Of a stretch of 34,441 bases of DNA, positions 26,740 to 34,232 are shown one piece after another. This DNA comes from Streptomyces diastatochromogenes. GTDB lineage: Bacteria; Actinomycetota; Actinomycetes; Streptomycetales; Streptomycetaceae. Made by a program: the position numbers and the translations under genes. The stretch is from the NCBI GenBank assembly GCA_001418405.1, contig LIQL01000087.1:1-34441 (forward strand), read 5' to 3'. The notes under the pieces were generated by a model that saw only the letters and a program-made list of their open reading frames with translations, did not search any database and was not told the DNA's origin. Position 1 is the first letter of the stretch. Every line of letters starts with the position of its first letter.

Positions 26740-27612
26740 TCAATTGTTGCGGATGCCCGCGAAGAGGTCGTCCTCGGGGAGCGAAGTGTCCACGAGCGAC
26801 TTCGCGAGCTCGTACTCCTCCGTCGGCCAGACTTCGCGCTGGACGTCCATCGGCACCCGGAACCACCCGCCGTCGGGGTCGATCTGGGTGGCGTGGGCGA
26901 TCAACGCCTTGTCGCGGATCTCGAAGAAGTCGGCGCACGGGATGTAGGTGGTCAGCGTCCGCTCGCGCCGCTCGAACTGCTTCCACCGCTCCAGCCACTC
27001 GCCATAGGGCGACTCCATGCCGCGCTCCAGCAGCGCCTCGTGCAGCGCGATGGTGCGGGGCTTGTTGAAGCCCTGGTTGTAGTAGAGCTTCTGCGGCTGC
27101 CAGGGCTCGCCGGCCTCCGGGTACTTCTCCGGGTCGCCGGCCGCCTCGAAGGCCACCATCGTGATCTTGTGGGTCATGATGTGGTCCGGGTGCGGGTAGC
27201 CGCCGTTCTCGTCGTAGGTCGTGATGACCTGCGGCTTGAACTCCCGGATCAGCTTGACCAGGCGCCCGGCCGCGACCTCGACGTCCTCCAGGGCGAAGCA
27301 GCCCTCGGGCAGCGGCGGCAGCGGGTCGCCCTCGGGGAGCCCCGAGTCGACGAAGCCCAGCCATTCCTGCTTGACGCCCAGGATCTCCCGGGCCTCGTCC
27401 ATTTCCTTCTTGCGCACCTCGTGGATGTGCTCCTCGATGTACGGGTCGCCCTGGAGCTTGGGGTTGAGGATGGAGCCTCGCTCGCCGCCTGTGCAGGTGG
27501 CGACCAGTACGTCCACCCCCTCGGACACGTACTTGGCCATGGTGGCCGCACCCTTGCTCGACTCGTCGTCGGGGTGGGCGTGGACCGCCATCAATCGCAG
27601 CTGCTCGGTCAA
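26740..27612 (-). CDS. mca: Mycothiol S-conjugate amidase
   Basis: 290 residues. Mca cleaves mycothiol S-conjugates of toxins and drugs to a mercapturic acid, which is exported, and GlcN-Ins, which is recycled. It is the actinobacterial counterpart of glutathione-linked detoxification. Zinc-site motifs of the LmbE/PIG-L fold are visible: AVHAHPDDE (H13, D16) and GGYPHPDHIMTHKI; TCTGGERG and the long Glu/Lys-rich EEHIHEVRKKEMDEAREILG also match. The start is TTG 27612 with GAGGA about 7 nt upstream; an ATG at 27591 (directly before AVHAHPDDE) is too close to the active site to be preferred. Divergent from the DUF4307 gene; downstream is a coupled membrane protein gene. Distinguished from MshB by length and the MTEQLRLMAVHAHPDDESSK start. 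Confidence 0.95.
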   Translation of the reverse strand: MTEQLRLMAVHAHPDDESSKGAATMAKYVSEGVDVLVATCTGGERGSILNPKLQGDPYIEEHIHEVRKKEMDEAREILGVKQEWLGFVDSGLPEGDPLPPLPEGCFALEDVEVAAGRLVKLIREFKPQVITTYDENGGYPHPDHIMTHKITMVAFEAAGDPEKYPEAGEPWQPQKLYYNQGFNKPRTIALHEALLERGMESPYGEWLERWKQFERRERTLTTYIPCADFFEIRDKALIAHATQIDPDGGWFRVPMDVQREVWPTEEYELAKSLVDTSLPEDDLFAGIRNN

Positions 27613-27743
27613 GACTCGATCCTCAGTGAAAAGCCGGAGAAGATGCCTCCTATAGTGACCGAAGCGAGGGGGCGCTGTATTCCCTGGGGCGGGGACCCCC
27701 CGGGGGTCCGTCGGTTCCCGGTCCCCTATCAGGAGGATGGATC
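27613..27743. promoter_or_regulatory. mca / DUF4307 divergent promoter region with GC palindrome
   Basis: TATAGT (27651-27656) is a good plus-strand -10 box, giving a leader of about 80 nt. In that leader GGACCCCC (27693-27700), C, GGGGGTCC (27702-27709) is a perfect 8-bp-arm palindrome, and AGGAGGA (27731-27737) is the ribosome site. The palindrome could be a protein site or an RNA hairpin. Confidence 0.5.
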
Positions 27744-28160
27744 ATGGCTGCGGTGCGCGAAGGGCTCCCGGACGGACGCTACGGCCGTTCCGCTGACCAG
27801 CGCGCGGACCGCAAGCTGAAGATCATCGGGGCGGTGCTCGGCGTGGCACTGCTCGGCGTGGTGGGCTGGCTCGGCGTCTCGTACATCTCCGGGCAGGACC
27901 TCAGCGGCCGGATCATCACCTGGGAAGCCGTCTCCGACCACGCGGTCAAGGTCCACCTCGAAGTCGTCAAGGACAAGGACGACACCGGAGTGTGCACGCT
28001 GCGTTCGCAGGCCACCGACGGTTCCGAGGTCGGCCGCAAGGACGTCGCCATCGACCAGCGCGCCGGACAGGTCGACACCGAGGTCACGGTGCGGACGACG
28101 AAGCGCGCGACCAACGCGGTCCTGGTCGGCTGCACGGGCGCGCCGGCCGGCAACGGCTGA
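27744..28160 (+). CDS. DUF4307-family membrane-anchored protein
   Basis: 138 residues. About 25 charged residues, including RYGRSADQRADRKLK, precede one membrane helix (IIGAVLGVALLGVVGWLGVSYI, about 27-48). The remaining ~90 residues form an extracytoplasmic beta-rich domain (ITWEAVSDHAVKVHLEVVKD, DTEVTVRTTKRATNAVLVGC) with two cysteines, in GVCTL and VGCTG, probably disulphide-bonded outside the membrane. This is the DUF4307 pattern, a conserved actinobacterial family of unknown function found beside mca. ATG 27744 follows a perfect AGGAGGA by 6 nt. Confidence 0.88.
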   Translation: MAAVREGLPDGRYGRSADQRADRKLKIIGAVLGVALLGVVGWLGVSYISGQDLSGRIITWEAVSDHAVKVHLEVVKDKDDTGVCTLRSQATDGSEVGRKDVAIDQRAGQVDTEVTVRTTKRATNAVLVGCTGAPAGNG

Positions 28161-28406
28161 CCGCACGACGCCCCGGCGGGATCCGGCGCCGACGGAGCGG
28201 AGCGGGCCGGTGACCCGTTCGGCCGACGCCCGCGCGCCGGCCGACCGACTCTGATCTGCGGCGATGCATTCCTGTGCGACCACTGTGAAATTCCTCTTCC
28301 CCCTTTTGTGCCGGAATTGTTAGGCTCGTGGTTTCGCCCACCTGTGAAGGCGCAAACCTTCCTGGTAGGGCGTTTGATTTATCCCCAGTACCGACGAGGA
28401 GCACCT
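28161..28406 (+). promoter_or_regulatory. greA upstream region
   Basis: 246 bp with no gene. The A+T-richer half (28280-28385) holds TAGGCT (28321-28326), a TANNNT -10 candidate. AATTCC (28289-28294) and GGAATT (28313-28318) form a loose dyad just upstream of it. The leader would be about 75 nt, ending in GAGGAG (28396-28401) 5 nt before the GTG. Confidence 0.4.
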
Positions 28407-28904
28407 GTGACCCAGACCAGCGAGAACGTCACCTGGCTGACCCAGGAGGCGTATGACCAGCTCAAGGCCGAGCTGGAGTACCTGTCTGGTCCCGCACGCG
28501 CCGAGATCACCGAGAAGATCCAGGCGGCCCGCGAGGAAGGTGACCTGAAGGAGAACGCCGGGTACCACGCGGCCAAGGAGGAGCAGGGCAAGCAGGAGCT
28601 CCGCGTCCGCCAGCTGAAGCAGCTGCTGGAGTCGGCGAAGGTGGGCGAGGCTCCCGCGGCCGACGGCACGGTCGCCCCCGGCATGGTCGTCACCATCGCG
28701 TTCGACGGGGACCCGGACGACACGCTGTCGTTCCTCCTGGCTTCGCGGGAGTACGCGAGCGGGGACGTCGAGACCTACTCCCCGCAGTCGCCGCTGGGGT
28801 CGGGCGTGAACGGCAAGCGGATCGGCGCCGACGCGGAGTACGAGCTCCCGAACGGCAAGAAGGCGTCGGTGAAGATCCTCGACGCCAAGCCGTACAACGG
28901 CTGA
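28407..28904 (+). CDS. greA: Transcription elongation factor GreA
   Basis: 165 residues, normal for the family. GreA enters the RNA polymerase secondary channel and stimulates cleavage of backtracked RNA. Seen: N-terminal antiparallel coiled coil (TQEAYDQLKAELEYLSGPAR ... RVRQLKQLLESAKV) with the acidic tip REEGDLKENAGYHAAKEEQG, whose D and E residues carry the catalytic magnesium, and the C-terminal FKBP-like domain (TIAFDGDPDDTLSFLLAS, SPQSPLGSGVNGKRIGADAE). GTG 28407 follows GAGGAG by 5 nt; the open frame extends 33 codons upstream without homology. Tip wording DLKENAGY versus the usual DLSENAEY is a common actinobacterial variant. Confidence 0.96.
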   Translation: MTQTSENVTWLTQEAYDQLKAELEYLSGPARAEITEKIQAAREEGDLKENAGYHAAKEEQGKQELRVRQLKQLLESAKVGEAPAADGTVAPGMVVTIAFDGDPDDTLSFLLASREYASGDVETYSPQSPLGSGVNGKRIGADAEYELPNGKKASVKILDAKPYNG

Positions 28905-28930
28905 GCCGCGCACCACGTCACACACGACGC

Positions 28931-28963
28931 AGGCGGCCCGGAGCTGAGCGCTCCGGGCCGCCT
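28931..28963. terminator. Terminator between greA and the ABC exporter
   Basis: A 14-bp stem: AGGCGGCCCGGAGC (28931-28944) with GCTCCGGGCCGCCT (28950-28963) and a 5-nt loop, 26 nt after the greA stop and 27 nt beyond the minus-strand stop at 28990. It can serve both strands. Confidence 0.88.
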
Positions 28964-28989
28964 TCCGCGTGCGGGGGGGGGCGGCCGGC

Positions 28990-29868
28990 TCAGGCGGTCG
29001 CCGAGCGGTACTTGCGGACCGCCAGGGTCCGGAAGACCACGATGATCAGAACCGACCAGATCACCGAGGCCAGCACCGGGTGCTCCATCGGCCAGGCCCC
29101 GGTCACCGACTGCGGCACGCCCTCGATGGTGTTGCCGAACAACTGCCGGGCGCCGGCGACGGTGGCGCTGAACGGGTTCCACTCCGCGACGTGCTGGAGG
29201 AACGCCGGCATGCCGTTGACCGGGACGAAGGCGTTGGAGATGAACGTCAGCGGGAAGAGCCAGAGCAGTCCGCCGGAGGTGGCCGCCTCCGGGGTGCGGA
29301 CCGAGAGGCCGATGAGCGCGCCGATCCAGGAGAAGGCGTAGCCGAGCAGGAGCAGCAGGGCGAAGCCGGCCAGCACGCTCGCCGGGTTCTCGTGGCTGCG
29401 CCAGCCGATGAGCAGCGCGACCACGGCCAGCACCACCAGGGTCAGTGCGGTCTGCACCAGGTCGGCGAGGGTCCGGCCGGTGAGCACCGCGCCGCGGGAC
29501 ATCGGCAGCGAGCGGAACCGGTCGATCAGCCCCTTGTGCATGTCGTCCGCGATGCCCGCGCCGGCGCCGGCGGTGGCGAAGGTGACGGTCTGCGCGAAGA
29601 TCCCGGCCATCAGGAACTCGCGGTACGCCTGGGCATCGCCGGCCGGGGCGCCGGGGACGGCGATGGATCCGCCGAAGACGTAGGTGAACAGCACCACGAA
29701 CATGATCGGCTGGATCAGTCCGAAGATCACGACCTCGGGGATCCGCAGCATCCGGATCAAGTTGCGTTGGGCCACCACCAGTGCGTCGCGGACGGATCGC
29801 ACGAGGCCGCCGTGGGGCTGCGGGTTGCGGGCGGCGGCCGCGCCGGTCGCCTGGTCGAACGCGCTCAT
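28990..29868 (-). CDS. ABC-2 type exporter permease (DrrB-like)
   Basis: 292 residues from ATG 29868, which overlaps the stop of the ATPase gene (ATGA). Six hydrophobic spans, including VVIFGLIQPIMFVVLFTYVF, ALTLVVLAVVALLIGW and VLASVIWSVLIIVVFRTLAV. The ABC2 membrane signature region reads GIADDMHKGLIDRFRSLPMSRGAVLTGR. Proteins of this type pair with DrrA-like ATPases in exporters for antibiotics or lipids. The frame is open well upstream inside the ATPase gene, but that stretch is shadow. Likely substrate: hydrophobic drug or lipid; not determinable. Confidence 0.92.
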   Translation of the reverse strand: MSAFDQATGAAAARNPQPHGGLVRSVRDALVVAQRNLIRMLRIPEVVIFGLIQPIMFVVLFTYVFGGSIAVPGAPAGDAQAYREFLMAGIFAQTVTFATAGAGAGIADDMHKGLIDRFRSLPMSRGAVLTGRTLADLVQTALTLVVLAVVALLIGWRSHENPASVLAGFALLLLLGYAFSWIGALIGLSVRTPEAATSGGLLWLFPLTFISNAFVPVNGMPAFLQHVAEWNPFSATVAGARQLFGNTIEGVPQSVTGAWPMEHPVLASVIWSVLIIVVFRTLAVRKYRSATA

Positions 29869-30881
29869 CGCACGCCCTCCTTGGTGGTGGCCGCGCCGGC
29901 CCGGTCGCCGTCGGCGGGGGTGTCGCCGCCGTCCCGCGCCGCCTCGGCGGTGTGCCCGGTCAGTGCGATGAAGACGTCGTCGAGGGTCGGGCGGCGCAGC
30001 CCGATGTCGTCGATCTCCACGCCGCGGGAGTCCAGTTCGCGGATGACCTCGGCGAGCAGCTTGGCGCCGCCGGTCACCGGGAACGTCAGCCTCCGGGTGT
30101 GGGGGTCGACCGCGCCGTCGCCCTTGGCGACGGCGCGCAGGACGCCCTCGGCCACCGGGAGGTGCTCGGGGGCGTGCACCACGACCTCGATCCGTTCGCC
30201 GCCGGTGCGCGCCTTGAGCTGGTCGGAGGTGCCGCGGGCGATGACCCGGCCGTGGTCGACGACGCAGATGTCGTGCGCGAGCCGGTCGGCCTCCTCCAGG
30301 TACTGGGTGGTGAGCAGCAGGGTGGTGCCGCCGGCGACGAGTTCCTGGATGACGTCCCACAGCGCCTGGCGGTTGCGCGGGTCCAGGCCGGTGGTGGGCT
30401 CGTCCATGAACATCACCGGCGGGCTGACGACCAGGGCGGCGGCGAGGTCGAGCCGGCGGCGCATCCCGCCGGAGTAGGTCTTGGCGGTGCGGTCGGCGGC
30501 GTCGCCGAGGTTGAAGCGTTCCAGCAGTTCGGCGGCCCGGCGCTTGGCGTCGCGTCCGCTCATCTGGTAGAGCCGCCCGACCATCACGAGGTTCTCCCGG
30601 CCGGTCAAGTACTCGTCGACGGCAGCGAATTGGCCGGAGAGGCCGATGGCGCGGCGCACCGCGTCGGGGTGTGCGACGACGTCGACGCCGGCCACCCGCG
30701 CGGTCCCCCGGTCGGGCCGGAGCAGGGTCGTCAGGACCCTGACGGCGGTGGTCTTGCCGGCACCGTTCGGGCCGAGCATTCCGAGGACGGTTCCTTCGGG
30801 AACGTCGAGATCGACGCCGTCCAGTGCCCTCACCTCACCGAAGGTCTTCACCAGACCTTCGGCGTAAATGGCGCCTGGCAT
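29865..30881 (-). CDS. ABC exporter ATP-binding protein (DrrA-like)
   Basis: 338 residues from ATG 30881. Walker A GPNGAGKTTAVRVL, Q-loop region GLSGQFAAVDEYLTGRENL (characteristic of DrrA), signature YSGGMRRRLDLAAAL, Walker B VMFMDEPTTGLDPRNR, switch LLTTQYLEEAD, then the DrrA C-terminal extension (ELDSRGVEIDDIGLRRPTLD, DVFIALTGHTAE), which couples to the permease. It energises export by the overlapping downstream permease; both form a two-gene operon. The frame continues upstream to 31244, but that part is Arg/Pro/Ala-rich and unlike any ATPase N-terminus; only a weak GGGGGT precedes ATG 30881. Confidence 0.93.
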   Translation of the reverse strand: MPGAIYAEGLVKTFGEVRALDGVDLDVPEGTVLGMLGPNGAGKTTAVRVLTTLLRPDRGTARVAGVDVVAHPDAVRRAIGLSGQFAAVDEYLTGRENLVMVGRLYQMSGRDAKRRAAELLERFNLGDAADRTAKTYSGGMRRRLDLAAALVVSPPVMFMDEPTTGLDPRNRQALWDVIQELVAGGTTLLLTTQYLEEADRLAHDICVVDHGRVIARGTSDQLKARTGGERIEVVVHAPEHLPVAEGVLRAVAKGDGAVDPHTRRLTFPVTGGAKLLAEVIRELDSRGVEIDDIGLRRPTLDDVFIALTGHTAEAARDGGDTPADGDRAGAATTKEGVR

Positions 30882-31253
30882 GTGGGTACCCCCATGGCTT
30901 GGATCAGTTCCAGGTCGAATACGACAGATGAGCCGAATAGTACGTTTTCGGGCGTGCGGCGGCCCTGCTTCCGGCGCCGATGCCCCACGGTTCCGCAGGG
31001 GGGCCGGCGCACTCCAGGGCGTGCGGGTGACTGACGGGCGCTCGTCCGCGGCGGACGCCATGCCGCGGCGCCCCCGCTCGCGCCGATCGTAGCGCAAACG
31101 CGATACATCGCGATACGGGTGCGTGAGAGGTCTTCCGTCGCGGCGCGGAACCGGCCCCGCCGTCGATCCGACGGGCCTCGACGGCCGGGCCCGAACGCCG
31201 CGGGGCGGTGGCTGCCCGCCACCGCCCCGCCCGCGCCCGCGCACCGCCCCGCG
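30882..31253. promoter_or_regulatory. Intergenic region with exporter promoter and CGCGAT dyad
   Basis: 372 bp with no convincing gene. TACTAT on the minus strand (30942-30937) is a -10 candidate for the exporter, with a leader of about 50 nt. Further up, CGCGAT-AC-ATCGCG (31099-31112) is a perfect 6-bp-arm dyad overlapped by two direct copies of GCGATAC. TACGAT on the minus strand near 31096-31085 is another possible -10. Dyads of this kind in front of drug exporters are often sites for PadR/TetR-type repressors; no such gene is adjacent. Confidence 0.45.
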
Positions 31254-32537
31254 TCAGACCGCGACCACGTCGTACCCCGCCCCGCGCAGCGCCTCGGTGA
31301 CCTCGGCGCAGTGCTCCGGCCCCTTCGTCTCCAGGTGCAGTTCGACCTCGACCTCGGTGAGCCCGAGACGGGGGTCGATGCGCACGTGCCCGACGTCGAG
31401 GACGTTGGCGTCCACCACCGTCAGGACGCCGAGGAGATTGGCCAGCGCACCCGGGCGGTCGGTCAGCCGGACCCGGAAGGACAGGTAGCGGCCGGCGGCG
31501 GCCATACCGTGCCGGAGGATCCGCTGCATCACCAGCGGATCGACGTTGCCCCCGGAGAGCACCGCGACCACCGGCCCCTCGAAGGAGCCGGGCGCCGACA
31601 GCAGCGCCGCCACCGGGCTCGCCCCGGCCGGCTCCACCACCAGTTTCGCCCGCTCCAGGCACAGCAGCAGGGCGGCGGACAACTCGTCCTCGGTGACCGT
31701 GCGGACCTCGTCCACCAGCTCCCGCACGATGCCGAACGGCACGTCGCCGGGGCGCCCCACCTTGATGCCGTCCGCCATCGTGGCCAGCGGCTCGATCGCC
31801 ACCGGGCGCCCCACCGCCAGCGACGGCGGGTAGCAGGCCGCGGCCGCCGCCTGCACCCCGACCACCCGCACGTCCGGCCGCAGCGCCTTGACCGCGAGGG
31901 CGACGCCCGCGGCGAACCCGCCGCCGCCCACCCCGACGACGACGGTGCGCACCTCCGGGCACTGTTCGAGGATCTCCAGGCCGACCGTGCCCTGGCCCGC
32001 GATGATGTCGCGGTGGTCGAAGGGGTGGATGAAGACCGCACCGGTCTGCCGCGCGTACTCCTGGGCGGCGGCCAGCGTCTCGTCCACCACCTGCCCGTGC
32101 AGCCGCACCTCGGCGCCGTACTCGCGGGTCGCGGCGACCTTCGGCAGCGGCGCGCCGACCGGCATGAACACCGTCGAGGCCACGCCCAGCAGGGACGCCG
32201 CGAGGGCCACCCCCTGAGCGTGGTTGCCGGCACTGGCCGCCACCACGCCGGCGGCCCGCTCCTGCGCCGAGAGACCGGCGATCCGCACGTACGCGCCGCG
32301 GATCTTGAACGAGCCGGTGCGCTGGAGGTTCTCGCACTTGAGGTGGACCGGGGCGCCCACCAGCGCCGACAGGTAGCGGCTGCCCTCCAGTGCGGTGGTC
32401 CGCGCCACCCCGGACAGCAGCTTCTGCGCCTCGCGCACGTCGTCGACCGTGATCCCCGCCGGCGCGGCCGGAGCGGTGCTCGCGGGGGCCACGGACTGAT
32501 GCGGCGGATGCGGCGGACGCGACGTGTGGTCGACCAT
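31254..32537 (-). CDS. ilvA: Threonine ammonia-lyase (threonine dehydratase) with ACT domain
   Basis: 427 residues. PLP enzyme converting threonine to 2-oxobutyrate and ammonia, the entry to isoleucine synthesis and, in Streptomyces, also a source of propionyl units. Seen: PLP lysine K78 in NLQRTGSFKIRGAYV, ASAGNHAQGVALAA, the phosphate-binding loop VVGVGGGGFAAG, and the serine loop SGGNVDP. A single C-terminal ACT domain, about 343-427 (YLSFRVRLTDRPGALANLLG), is half the regulatory module of E. coli IlvA, the arrangement usual in the short class. The first 27 residues are a Pro/Ser/Ala-rich lead. ATG 32537 lacks a ribosome site; GAAACT 6 nt upstream hints at a leaderless start. Divergent from a MarR gene. 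Confidence 0.94.
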   Translation of the reverse strand: MVDHTSRPPHPPHQSVAPASTAPAAPAGITVDDVREAQKLLSGVARTTALEGSRYLSALVGAPVHLKCENLQRTGSFKIRGAYVRIAGLSAQERAAGVVAASAGNHAQGVALAASLLGVASTVFMPVGAPLPKVAATREYGAEVRLHGQVVDETLAAAQEYARQTGAVFIHPFDHRDIIAGQGTVGLEILEQCPEVRTVVVGVGGGGFAAGVALAVKALRPDVRVVGVQAAAAACYPPSLAVGRPVAIEPLATMADGIKVGRPGDVPFGIVRELVDEVRTVTEDELSAALLLCLERAKLVVEPAGASPVAALLSAPGSFEGPVVAVLSGGNVDPLVMQRILRHGMAAAGRYLSFRVRLTDRPGALANLLGVLTVVDANVLDVGHVRIDPRLGLTEVEVELHLETKGPEHCAEVTEALRGAGYDVVAV

Positions 32538-32633
32538 GCGGCCAGTTTCGCAGTTCGGCCACGAACGGGCCCTTTCCGGCCGGATGCCGGACACCCGCGG
32601 ATCGACGGGGCCGCCCGCCAGGGCCGTCACGGT

Positions 32634-32679
32634 CGTACGCGGCAGCGCCGGCACGGCCCGCGCCGGCGCCGCGTACGCT
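32634..32679. promoter_or_regulatory. Inverted repeat and -10 box in the ilvA/marR divergent region
   Basis: CGTACGCGGC (32634-32643) and GCCGCGTACG (32668-32677) are perfect 10-bp arms around a 24-nt spacer that itself can pair. The right arm overlaps TACGCT (32674-32679), a TANNNT -10 box for marR. Probably a site for the MarR protein itself or a pair of half-sites. Confidence 0.45.
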
Positions 32680-32721
32680 GTTTCCCCGTCCGTACCCACC
32701 CCGATTAAGCGAGCCCCGGCC

Positions 32722-33222
32722 ATGCCCACCTCTCCGGACATGACGACCCACCCCGACTCCGCTCTCCTCGACGCGCTGCAGCACCAAGTGGCCGTCTTCG
32801 CCCGGCGCGCCGAACAGAGCCGGCTCGGCGGCGTCGGGCAGGCGCGCAACTCCATGGACCGCGCCGCCTATCTGCTCCTCAACCGCCTGGACCAGGAAGG
32901 CCCGATGGGCGTCAAGGCCCTGGCCTGCGGGATGGGGATCGACTCCTCCACGGTGACCCGGCAGGTCGCCCCGCTGGTCGACGCCGGCCTGGTCAGCCGC
33001 GCCACCCACCCCGAGGACGGCCGCGCCGTGGTCCTGGAACTGTCCGAGCGCGGCCACGCCCGGCTCGACGAGGTCCGGGCGTCGCGGCGGGCCCTGATGG
33101 CCATGGTCACCGAGAAGTGGACCGCGGAGGAGCGCGACGCCTTCACCACGCTCCTGACGCGCTTCAACACCTCGCTCGCCGACATCACCGCCCTCGCGCC
33201 GGGCGGGCCCGCCCCGTCCTGA
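32722..33222 (+). CDS. MarR-family transcriptional regulator
   Basis: 166 residues from ATG 32722 (ATG 32740 is an alternative; neither has a clear ribosome site). The winged helix-turn-helix is typical MarR: GPMGVKALACGMGIDSSTVTRQVAPLVDAGLVSRATHPEDGRAVVLELSERG, with the DxRxxx-type wing. Flanking helices (LLDALQHQVAVFARRAEQ and the C-terminal TLLTRFNTSLADI) form the dimer interface. MarR proteins are usually repressors that respond to phenolic ligands or oxidants; no conserved sensing Cys except one in ALACGMG, which could be redox-active. Divergent from ilvA with a 10-bp-arm dyad between them. Confidence 0.88.
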   Translation: MPTSPDMTTHPDSALLDALQHQVAVFARRAEQSRLGGVGQARNSMDRAAYLLLNRLDQEGPMGVKALACGMGIDSSTVTRQVAPLVDAGLVSRATHPEDGRAVVLELSERGHARLDEVRASRRALMAMVTEKWTAEERDAFTTLLTRFNTSLADITALAPGGPAPS

Positions 33223-33316
33223 CGGCACCGTCCTGACAGCACCGGTCGGACCACGGCCGGCCGCCGGCCCGGACCGGGGCGTCGTACGGGACGGGGGATC
33301 CGGACCGGCGCCGCGC

Positions 33317-33343
33317 CGGCGGGGTGCGCACCGCGCCCCGCCG
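33317..33343 (+). terminator. Hairpin after marR
   Basis: CGGCGGGG (33317-33324) and CCCCGCCG (33336-33343), 11-nt loop, about 95 nt downstream of the marR stop. The rest of 33223-33502 shows only a repeated CCGTCCTGAC near the stop and a TTGACC (33393-33398) that could be a -35 for the next gene. Confidence 0.5.
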
Positions 33344-33502
33344 TGACCGGGCGCGTCGGGACGTACCCAGGGCGATGCCCGCGTCACGCCTCTTGACCCC
33401 GTCCCCCAACTGCCGTGCCATGGAGGGCCAAGGGCTGTCCGACGGGCCGGGGCGTCACCGTAGGGGCGGGGGGTGCCGGCCGCCCGTCATCCGGGAGGCG
33501 CG

Positions 33503-33916
33503 GTGGGAGAGCGGCGACGGGCGCGGGAGCGGCGCCGGGCCCGGGAGTTCGAGGCGTTCACCGCGGCCGCGGCGGGACGGCTGCTGCACGCCGCGGCCCT
33601 GCTCACCGGGGAGCCGGCGGACCGACCGGCGCCGGTGGCCGAGGAGTTGCTGCTCCGCGCGCTGGCCAGGACGTACGCCGGCTGGGACGGGAAGCACGGC
33701 GCGGACCCCTACGAGCGGGCCCGCCGGGAACTGACCGCGGCGTTCGCCCGCGCCGCGTGGCGCCACCGCCGGCCGCGCGGCGGTCTGCTCGAGGTGGCCG
33801 AGGAGCAGACCGCGGCCCAACTGGGGCTGCCCGCCGAGCGGGTGCGCACGCTGTGCCGGCACGCCGTCGCCGAACTCCGCAGCCGCCGCCCGCCACCGGC
33901 CGTCGCACCGCCGTGA
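33503..33916 (+). CDS. Sigma-factor-like helix-turn-helix protein (ECF/SigE-like, short)
   Basis: 137 residues from GTG 33503, with GGGAGG at 33493-33498. The opening MGERRRARERRRAREFEAFTAAAAGRLLHAAALLTG recalls region 2 of the Streptomyces SigE-type ECF factors, and the end (EEQTAAQLGLPAERVRTLCRHAVAELRSR) is a region 4-like helix-turn-helix. Region 2 is abbreviated and the promoter-melting segment is hard to see, so it may be a degenerate sigma or a sigma-like DNA-binding protein. The stop overlaps the start of the next gene (GTGA), as in sigma/anti-sigma pairs. Confidence in the family is moderate; confidence that it is a gene is good. Confidence 0.7.
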   Translation: MGERRRARERRRAREFEAFTAAAAGRLLHAAALLTGEPADRPAPVAEELLLRALARTYAGWDGKHGADPYERARRELTAAFARAAWRHRRPRGGLLEVAEEQTAAQLGLPAERVRTLCRHAVAELRSRRPPPAVAPP

Positions 33917-34182
33917 TCCCGCCCGAGGGGCGCCCGCCCGACCGCAAGGAGACCGAGGCCCGGCGGATGCTGCGGGCCGGCCCACAGCCACCGGTGCCGC
34001 CGGACCTGCCCGCCCGCGCCGCCGCCCGCGGCCGCCGCCTGCTGGCCCGGCGCCGCCTGCTGCACCGCACCGGAACGGTGCTGGCGGTCCTGGCGCTGCT
34101 GACCCTGGCCCTGTGGGCGGGGGTCGCACAGCCCTGGCGCCCACCGCCGGCCCGCACCACCCCTCCCGTGGCGGGGTACTGA
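33913..34182 (+). CDS. Small membrane protein coupled to the sigma-like gene
   Basis: 89 residues from GTG 33913, overlapping the previous stop by 4 bp. A basic cytoplasmic half (RKETEARRMLRAGPQPPVPPDLPARAAARGRRLLARRRLLHR) leads to one membrane helix (TVLAVLALLTLALWAGVAQPW) and a short Pro-rich external tail. Its position, coupling and cytoplasmic-then-membrane layout suggest an anti-sigma-like partner, but there is no ZAS/HxxxCxxC motif. Family unknown. Confidence 0.7.
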   Translation: MIPPEGRPPDRKETEARRMLRAGPQPPVPPDLPARAAARGRRLLARRRLLHRTGTVLAVLALLTLALWAGVAQPWRPPPARTTPPVAGY

Positions 34183-34197
34183 GGGGTGCGGAACGGA

Positions 34198-34222
34198 CCG
34201 GGGTGGGCGCGCGTCGCCCCGG
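34198..34222. terminator. Hairpin between convergent genes
   Basis: CCGGGG (34198-34203) and CCCCGG (34217-34222) with a 13-nt G+C-rich loop, in the 50-bp gap between the membrane protein gene and the convergent metB end. Confidence 0.4.
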
Positions 34223-34232
34223 GGGCCGGGGG

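Noticed and set aside
28990..30360. Single fused ABC permease starting near 30360
   Set aside because: The upstream part is the ATPase gene read in another frame; the permease begins at ATG 29868 in an ATGA overlap.
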